Assembly: GCA_023301335.1 (NCBI GenBank)
Contig: JALZVA010000132.1
Coordinates: 1 to 45,677, forward strand
Length of the DNA stretch: 45,677 nt
Source of the DNA: Akkermansiaceae bacterium
GTDB taxonomy: Bacteria; Verrucomicrobiota; Verrucomicrobiia; Verrucomicrobiales; Akkermansiaceae
Direction: 5' to 3'
Shown here piece by piece: positions 41,413-45,677 of this stretch; the first letter of the stretch is position 1; each line of letters begins with the position of its first letter. Under the pieces are notes generated by a model, which was not told the origin of the DNA, ran no database searches, and worked only from the letters and a program-made list of their open reading frames with translations. Made by a program: the position numbers and the translations under genes.

Positions 41413-42048
41413 ATGAAACTACTACTAACAAGTGCTGCCATCGGCCTTACCTGTGCGGGAACCGTGATAGCTCTGAATGCTAAGACAATAAAAAATCCAA
41501 AAATTGGAAGCGCTCAAGAAAAGTCAAAAACATTAGACGCTAAGGATGAGAGACTCAAAGAGCAATCTTCTCAAATCGCGAAAATGACAATAGAAAGAGA
41601 TATTGTGATGCCGCTGCAACAAATCAATAACAATGCCGCTCGCCATACTTATTCTCGTGTTTTAACCCTTCCTCAGCATTATTCTGTTACACAGTTGGAA
41701 TCTGAGAATGAGAAGGAAATTAAATTCGCCCTCAATGTCTCGAATAAATTAGTCTTTACTAAAAAGCCGGAGAAAAAAGATGCCAGCGGGAAAGGGGATA
41801 ACGCAAATATTCGAAAGTTGTTTGATCTAAAATACAACCTTGAAGAGAAACAGATCTATGCGTGGCATGAGGATCAGTGGAAAATCACTAGTAAGCATCC
41901 CTATTTAAAGAAAATTTTTAGTCAGCCTCTTAATCTAACAAGCTTTGGTCATTTTAAAGAACCTATTAAGAAAATTAACCTGAATGTGATATCAAATAAT
42001 CAATTAAAATTAGATGTGCCAGTGCTGGACTGGAGAAATAAACTTTAG
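41413..42048 (+). CDS. Unrecognised exported protein
   Basis: The 211-residue product starts with a good signal peptide (MKLLLTSAAIGLTCAGTVIA), then a helical region that may be coiled coil (~40-70) and a beta-rich part with many Lys and Asn. I do not recognise the family. It starts five bases after the DUF2306 gene, suggesting co-expression. The high Lys content and the lack of Cys after the signal fit a periplasmic protein. Nothing supports a specific role. Confidence 0.7.
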   Translation: MKLLLTSAAIGLTCAGTVIALNAKTIKNPKIGSAQEKSKTLDAKDERLKEQSSQIAKMTIERDIVMPLQQINNNAARHTYSRVLTLPQHYSVTQLESENEKEIKFALNVSNKLVFTKKPEKKDASGKGDNANIRKLFDLKYNLEEKQIYAWHEDQWKITSKHPYLKKIFSQPLNLTSFGHFKEPIKKINLNVISNNQLKLDVPVLDWRNKL

Positions 42049-42083
42049 AGTGCTTTAACCCCATATGATCGTAAGAAGGGTGC

Positions 42084-42881
42084 CTACCTTTTTTGCTGAA
42101 TGGCATTATCCAAGCGTTGTAGGCGCTCTCTTTTTTCTCTTTCTAATCTTCTGCGTAAATCGGAAAGCTCACGCTGGTATTCCTCTGTAATCGATTCATT
42201 TCCATTTTTTGTATAGGCCTTCCATGGTCCATTAGGGACCTGAGAGGCTTCGACAAATCGCCAGTGAACTTTTTGCCCAGACTTCAAGCGGAGGTAATCA
42301 CGGATGGAAGGGGAGAGGTCGATGCCTGCACCGTTATTTTTCGGATTGATAGGTCTTTTGTCTCCGAAAACGTATTGATAATCAACCGTGTTAAACGGCC
42401 CGCAGTCTTCCCATTGGGCATAGCAGCTTCTGTTTTGGTAAACGATTTGCACCCATCGCCCCTTGAGGCATGACTTCCCCTTGTGAACCTTACTGGGGTG
42501 AAACCATGGAATGACACGGCTCGCCTCGGGTTTCACGAGCTTATAGTTCACACGGTCGTTGTAGGGGAGTGCGATGTAGAAGGGATTGAGCTTCGGGATA
42601 AAAGCTGCGGGGCGGTAGCCGACAGCTGCACGGTCGTTAGGGTTATCATAGCCACCGAAGTTTTTTTGCCAGTTGGTGTCCCATGAGCTAGCGTGGTTCG
42701 GGGTAGGATTTTTCGGAGTAGGTTTTTCACCAATCCAAAAAATAGTGGCAGTGATGTGTTTTTTCCAAGGGTAGATTTTGACCCGAGCAGTTGGTTGATA
42801 GGTAGGCGTACGTATCACGGGGCCTTGGGCACAGAGTATACCTGAGGTTATTAAATAGAGGGCTGCTGTCACGTTCCGCAT
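42084..42881 (-). CDS. Exported protein with RlpA-like double-psi barrel motif
   Basis: The start at ATG 42881 (MRNVTAALYLITSGILC) gives a clean signal peptide; an ATG nine codons upstream is possible. In the ~265-residue protein, QWEDCGPFNTVDYQYVFG followed by NGAGIDLSPSIRDYLRL matches the D-x-G-P-F..I-D-L-S core of double-psi beta-barrel (RlpA/expansin-like) proteins, here with a Cys in the first motif. The N-terminal half is Pro- and aromatic-rich (TIFWIGEKPTPKNPTPNHAS), and the C-terminal ~35 residues form a charged coiled coil (LRRRLEREKRERLQRL). It sits beside an L,D-transpeptidase, so a cell-wall role is likely but unproven. Confidence 0.6.
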   Translation of the reverse strand: MRNVTAALYLITSGILCAQGPVIRTPTYQPTARVKIYPWKKHITATIFWIGEKPTPKNPTPNHASSWDTNWQKNFGGYDNPNDRAAVGYRPAAFIPKLNPFYIALPYNDRVNYKLVKPEASRVIPWFHPSKVHKGKSCLKGRWVQIVYQNRSCYAQWEDCGPFNTVDYQYVFGDKRPINPKNNGAGIDLSPSIRDYLRLKSGQKVHWRFVEASQVPNGPWKAYTKNGNESITEEYQRELSDLRRRLEREKRERLQRLDNAIQQKR

Positions 42882-42920
42882 GAGTTCAGTATATAACCAA
42901 TAGAGCACTACCCGGAAAAG

Positions 42921-42959
42921 AAAAAACTACCGAGACGCTGTAAAAGCCTCGATAGTTTT
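42921..42959 (-). terminator. Intrinsic terminator of the L,D-transpeptidase gene
   Basis: On the minus strand AAAACTATCGAG pairs with CTCGGTAGTTTT with one mismatch around a 13-base loop, followed by a T run. Confidence 0.7.
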
Positions 42960-42982
42960 AATAAGTTGCGTAGGAAAGGAGC

Positions 42983-43675
42983 TTAGCGGAAGCTAGGCTT
43001 CTTATGGTGGGTAAAAATCGACTGACTTGTGCGTAGCGAAATCGGATAATCTGGGAGTGGGTCAGCGTTGACCGGACGCGCGATATTTCTGCCTATAGTA
43101 TTATCTTCAGGTTGAGAATAGCTGATATTCACAGGGGTTCCTGATTTGATAATTTTGAAAAACTTAGGAGAGAGATTTTCATGCATACGAATACAGCCAT
43201 GACTACATGGGTAAGGTTTTAGCCAACCAGTATGGAATCCGTAACCGGATTTGAATTCTGACCAGTAAGGCATCGGCGTTCCGATTTTTTTAGATCCCGC
43301 AGGAGCTGCTTTTTTCTTACTGTAAGAGCTGATACTTCCATTCTTGACGGCGAAACCATGCGTTTGCGCACGACGGTCAGCATCTTTGAAATAAATTCTG
43401 AAATTTCCTCGAGGAGTAGGTGTGGAAGATGTTCCAACAGAGACCGGCATGATTAGCAGTGCCTTGTCACCTTCCATGACATAGGTGAGCTGCTTAGAGA
43501 GTGAAACTTTCACCCTTACATTAGACGGGTTAGTCGGAAGACTTGCTGGGCGATCATATGCGCGATAGGCGGCAAGGCCTGAACCACCAGTCGAGCGCGG
43601 GCTATGGCTGGCACATGAAGAAAGGAACAGAGTCGCTGCCCCAAGAGCTGTGGAAAGGAATAGTGTCAATTTCAT
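42983..43675 (-). CDS. L,D-transpeptidase (YkuD) lipoprotein
   Basis: The 230-residue product has a lipoprotein signal (FLSSC, Cys at ~21) and one YkuD domain: VRVKVSLSKQLTYVMEGDKA at its start, VSVGTSSTPTPRGNFRIYF, FHTGWLKPYPCSHGCIRMHE with the catalytic His and Cys, then LSPKFFKIIKSGTPV. These enzymes make 3-3 crosslinks in peptidoglycan or attach lipoproteins to it; the exact reaction is not visible. A ~50-residue tail follows the domain. It is anchored to the inner or outer membrane facing the periplasm, next to the double-psi barrel gene on the same strand, with a terminator between them. Confidence 0.92.
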   Translation of the reverse strand: MKLTLFLSTALGAATLFLSSCASHSPRSTGGSGLAAYRAYDRPASLPTNPSNVRVKVSLSKQLTYVMEGDKALLIMPVSVGTSSTPTPRGNFRIYFKDADRRAQTHGFAVKNGSISSYSKKKAAPAGSKKIGTPMPYWSEFKSGYGFHTGWLKPYPCSHGCIRMHENLSPKFFKIIKSGTPVNISYSQPEDNTIGRNIARPVNADPLPDYPISLRTSQSIFTHHKKPSFR

Positions 43676-44087
43676 AAGATATATTTTTTTTCGATGATTT
43701 CATGACAAATAGCCATGAAATTTGAGCTGCATCCAAAAATCTGACCCCTGATTAGTCAATTTTAGTTATAGTATTGGATGCGGAATGAGTAGTAATCGAT
43801 AGGGCTGATTTAGTCAAGTTTGGAGCTGTAACTAGGCAGGATCTGTTAGGGTTGAAGCGTGTGGAGCAGAACGGAAGAGTGTTTAATGAAGGAAATTTGT
43901 AAAAAGACCGGAACTAAAGGCTTTTTTATAGTAAGTGTGGCACTTAACGAACAGAAGAATTTTTACACGCTCAGGAATAACTCTATATGAATTTGGCTCC
44001 GGAATATTTAATTTATAGAAAAGAATATAGTTTATATTATTTAAGTTTACTAACTTCAACTTTTTTTGCTAAAAATATAAGTGTAAT
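43676..44087. other. Gene-free interval between the L,D-transpeptidase and doc genes
   Basis: No supported gene was found in these 412 bases. There is an 8-base inverted repeat (ATTTCATG/CATGAAAT, 43697-43721) directly upstream of the transpeptidase start, which might be regulatory. A 34-codon frame from ATG 43884 has no ribosome site and no recognisable sequence. The last 100 bases are strongly AT-rich, and no clear terminator for doc was identified there. Confidence 0.5.
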
Positions 44088-44486
44088 CTATACTGAAACG
44101 ATATTTTCTCTAAGCCATTCTGTGAAGCTTTCTTGACTATGTTCACCTGAGGCTAAAGCTAAATAATTAGGATATTTCACCGTCTCATCAACGCTAAACT
44201 CATACCCATTCAATAGCAGGAACACTTCGCAAGCGATAGCTGCCGTGCGTTTGTTTCCATCAGTATATGGATGATTCTTAGCTGAGCCATAAGCATATAC
44301 AGCGGCTAAGCTTGGTATATCGGGCTGAGGGTCTTCATAGTTCCACATCTGTAAGGGCTTACTCAAAGCCGATTCAAGCATACCCTCGTCTCTTATTCCG
44401 TGTGCCCCTCCATGTTCCTTCAGTTGCTGATCGTGAAAGCTTTGCACCACCTGTTTGAGCAGCCATACAGGTTCTTTTTTCGACAT
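44088..44486 (-). CDS. doc: Death-on-curing (Doc) family toxin
   Basis: The 132-residue protein carries the Doc/Fic active-site loop HPYTDGNKRTA (catalytic His; the usual Phe is Tyr) in helix context GSAKNHPYTDGNKRTAAIAC, and the family N-terminal pattern GGAHGIRDEGMLESALSKP. Doc of phage P1 phosphorylates EF-Tu and stops translation; it is neutralised by the C-terminal helix of Phd. The start codon follows the stop of a short leftover frame directly (TAAATG), and an XRE antitoxin gene lies 103 bases upstream. All key residues are present, so the toxin is probably functional if expressed. Confidence 0.9.
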   Translation of the reverse strand: MSKKEPVWLLKQVVQSFHDQQLKEHGGAHGIRDEGMLESALSKPLQMWNYEDPQPDIPSLAAVYAYGSAKNHPYTDGNKRTAAIACEVFLLLNGYEFSVDETVKYPNYLALASGEHSQESFTEWLRENIVSV

Positions 44487-44588
44487 TTATTCAGCTAATT
44501 TTTTTAACATATTACGGTTTTTACGCATCATTTTTGCAGCTAGCTCCATCTGACGAGTCGCCCATATAATTCCTTCTGTTAGCCGCTT
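44487..44588 (-). pseudogene. Antitoxin C-terminal remnant fused to the doc start
   Basis: Between the TAG of the XRE gene and the ATG of doc, the same reading frame stays open for 33 codons: KRLTEGIIWATRQMELAAKM, then MRKNRNMLKKLAE, ending in TAA that abuts the doc ATG. The amphipathic, basic helix resembles the Doc-neutralising tail of Phd-like antitoxins. There is no normal start at its N-terminus; an internal ATG (44547) would give 20 residues. It may be the stump of the original doc antitoxin, or a short neutraliser still translated. The AGAAGGA just inside it favours a different frame. Confidence 0.4.
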
Positions 44589-44879
44589 CTAACCATGCAA
44601 AGCCTCATAGACCGCTTTGGGGTTTTGCTCGGCAACTTTGAGCAAGGCAATAGCTGGGCCTTCTGGGCTTCTAACCCCTTGCTCCCAGTTTTGTAGTGTC
44701 CTTGTGCGAATACCTAGTAACTGAGCAAATTTTTGCTGTGTTAGCTTAAACTTACTTCTGATAGCTGGAACATCGGGAATCTGGGCGTGCGTCACTCGAC
44801 TTGCTTTTCGTTTTCCGTGGATCACTTCACCAGCTTCTTTAACACTTGCTAGTAATTCGTGAAATTCTTTACCGTCCAT
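44589..44879 (-). CDS. XRE-family HTH antitoxin/repressor, HigA-like
   Basis: The 96-residue protein has a helix-turn-helix in its C-terminal half: IRSKFKLTQQKFAQLLGIRT followed by RTLQNWEQGVRSPEGPAIAL, a pattern typical of HigA/NadS-type antitoxins, which normally follow a RelE/HigB toxin. No complete RelE gene is upstream; only a 31-codon frame is seen. Downstream lies doc instead. It probably represses its own promoter through the palindrome at 44972-44986. The TAG stop is in frame with the antitoxin-like remnant that precedes doc. Confidence 0.85.
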   Translation of the reverse strand: MDGKEFHELLASVKEAGEVIHGKRKASRVTHAQIPDVPAIRSKFKLTQQKFAQLLGIRTRTLQNWEQGVRSPEGPAIALLKVAEQNPKAVYEALHG

Positions 44880-44883
44880 AGTT

Positions 44884-44979
44884 TTATTTTCCTTGTATCA
44901 TGATCTCAACAGCCGCTTTCAATTGTTTGGTCTGGTCTCTGCTGAATCCATGTTGTCTGCTTTCTTCAGAATACGTCAT
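44884..44979 (-). pseudogene. 31-codon frame upstream of the XRE antitoxin, possible toxin remnant
   Basis: ATG 44979 to TAA 44884 encodes 31 residues, with FSRDQTKQLKAAVEIMI near the end, five bases before, and probably coupled to, the XRE gene start. The position is where a HigB/RelE toxin gene normally ends, and the Q-x-K-Q-L-K-A-A helix is compatible with the end of such a toxin. This is weak evidence. If the predicted promoter at 44968-44995 is right, its ATG lies upstream of the transcript start, and the frame would not be translated from there. Confidence 0.25.
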
Positions 44980-44995
44980 TGACGTAGTTTAACAA
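44968..44995 (-). promoter_or_regulatory. Promoter with palindromic operator of the toxin-antitoxin locus
   Basis: On the minus strand TTGTTA (44990-44995) and TATTCT (44968-44973) are 16 bases apart. The perfect 15-base palindrome TACGTCA-T-TGACGTA (44972-44986) covers most of the spacer. A repressor bound there would block the polymerase, as expected for an autoregulated XRE antitoxin. Confidence 0.5.
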
Positions 44996-45223
44996 TATTT
45001 CACTTTTGTAAACACCTTGAGCGGTAAATAAGGTCAACAAGACATTCGCATTCATCATACTGAAGCTGGAGAGTGACCGATTTACGAGAGAATGTGCTTG
45101 GTCGTTAAAATTAGATACCAAGAGGGCTAATTGAGGGGAACCACTACAGAGTATGGAGAAAAGAAAAAAAGCAAAGTGGATTCAGCGTTGCAAATTCATT
45201 GAAATAGAGCTTAGTTTAATCCT

Positions 45224-45677
45224 ATGGGGCACCGATCTGATAAACATGTAATTGAGGGAGTGGAAGGCCGAGAACCTAAACCTACCAAATACACGAAAAT
45301 AACGGTGTGTGCCGTAGCCTTGTTACTTTGCGCCCTGATCCCGTTCACTGATATTGGGAGGAAAATGATCCGTGGCTTTGGTCAGTTATTAGTGGGAAAA
45401 CCAGAGGTGGTGACCAAGGAGGTGGAGAAAATCGTCAAGGTCCCTGTGGAGGTGAAAATCCCAGTGGTGGCGGAAATTGAGCCAGAAAAAAATAAAACCG
45501 TCAGTTCTCATACGGAATCTGCGAAACCATTAGAAAGCCTAACGAAGCTTTCGGCGAATTCGAATATTCAGCTAAAAACACAGGTGAATATGGAGCCGTC
45601 AACCGAACTGGCATCGGTGGATAGAGGGGCTGCAGAAAGCTACCAAATCGATTATACCGTATCTATAAAACTCCCTA
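45224..45677 (+). CDS. Single-pass membrane protein, 3' end beyond window
   Basis: The frame opens at ATG 45224 (MGHRSDKHVIEGVEGREPKP) and is still open at the last base, giving at least 151 residues. It has a short basic cytosolic N-terminus, one membrane helix at ~28-42 (TVCAVALLLCALIPF), then a Val/Lys/Glu-rich periplasmic stretch with a repeated pattern (VVTKEVEKIVKVPVEVKIPV), and a sequence ending YQIDYTVSIKLP. I do not recognise the family from this part; the functional domain may lie beyond the edge. It has no good Shine-Dalgarno and follows 244 bases without a gene on its strand. Confidence 0.65.
   Translation, partial: MGHRSDKHVIEGVEGREPKPTKYTKITVCAVALLLCALIPFTDIGRKMIRGFGQLLVGKPEVVTKEVEKIVKVPVEVKIPVVAEIEPEKNKTVSSHTESAKPLESLTKLSANSNIQLKTQVNMEPSTELASVDRGAAESYQIDYTVSIKLP

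Noticed and set aside
43884..43988. 34-codon frame from ATG in the gap before doc
   Set aside because: No ribosome site, no recognisable motif, and AT-rich non-coding surroundings.

Overview
The window reads as chromosomal DNA of a Verrucomicrobiota bacterium, probably of the Verrucomicrobiales (Rubritalea/Akkermansia relatives). This is inferred from gene content and gene order, not from a 16S gene. The pointers are a large single-chain PurL, a conserved RDD-SpoIIM-DUF4129-DUF4350-MoxR-DUF58 operon, FHA/kinase genes with membrane anchors, and several lineage-restricted envelope proteins. GC content looks like the mid-40s by eye. Many genes lack a clear Shine-Dalgarno sequence.

Layout. 1-863: the 3' end of a 2-oxoacid dehydrogenase E2 gene and a small HTH regulator. 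915-8076: a tightly overlapped six-gene membrane/MoxR operon, followed by an unrecognised 491-residue protein (8145-9620). 9753-13287: a membrane-anchored protein kinase homologue that has lost its catalytic residues, an inositol-monophosphatase-family enzyme, and two tandem membrane-anchored FHA proteins. 13412-20755: ilvD, a LysM envelope protein, purL, and a near-perfect palindrome built from two inverted DnaA boxes. 20912-28527: a C25-type cysteine peptidase, an alpha/beta hydrolase, an EF-hand protein, uvrA, a methyltransferase and a GH26 glycosidase. 28624-31804: tRNA-Thr(UGU), thiD, a voltage-gated K+ channel and a metallophosphoesterase. 32038-32710: a glycine/cysteine-tailed membrane protein gene split over three frames. 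32863-34619: tadA, an MlaF-like ATPase and trmL in one overlapping run. 34641-40615: a Dabb-domain protein, aspartate aminotransferase, a small integrase-arm-like protein, nadA, pdxH and nadE, which together form a cofactor neighbourhood. 40739-43675: a DUF2306 membrane protein and envelope genes, including a probable double-psi barrel protein and an L,D-transpeptidase. 44088-44995: an XRE antitoxin and Doc toxin locus with a leftover antitoxin tail between them and a palindromic operator. 45224-end: the start of a single-pass membrane protein cut by the window edge.

Most of the window is housekeeping. The parts that most deserve a second look are the two-fold frameshifted gene at 32038-32710, the rearranged toxin-antitoxin locus, the inverted DnaA-box palindrome upstream of purL, the pseudokinase/FHA cluster, and the stand-alone integrase-arm-like protein. 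I found no clear evidence for a CRISPR array, prophage, insertion sequence or defence island.
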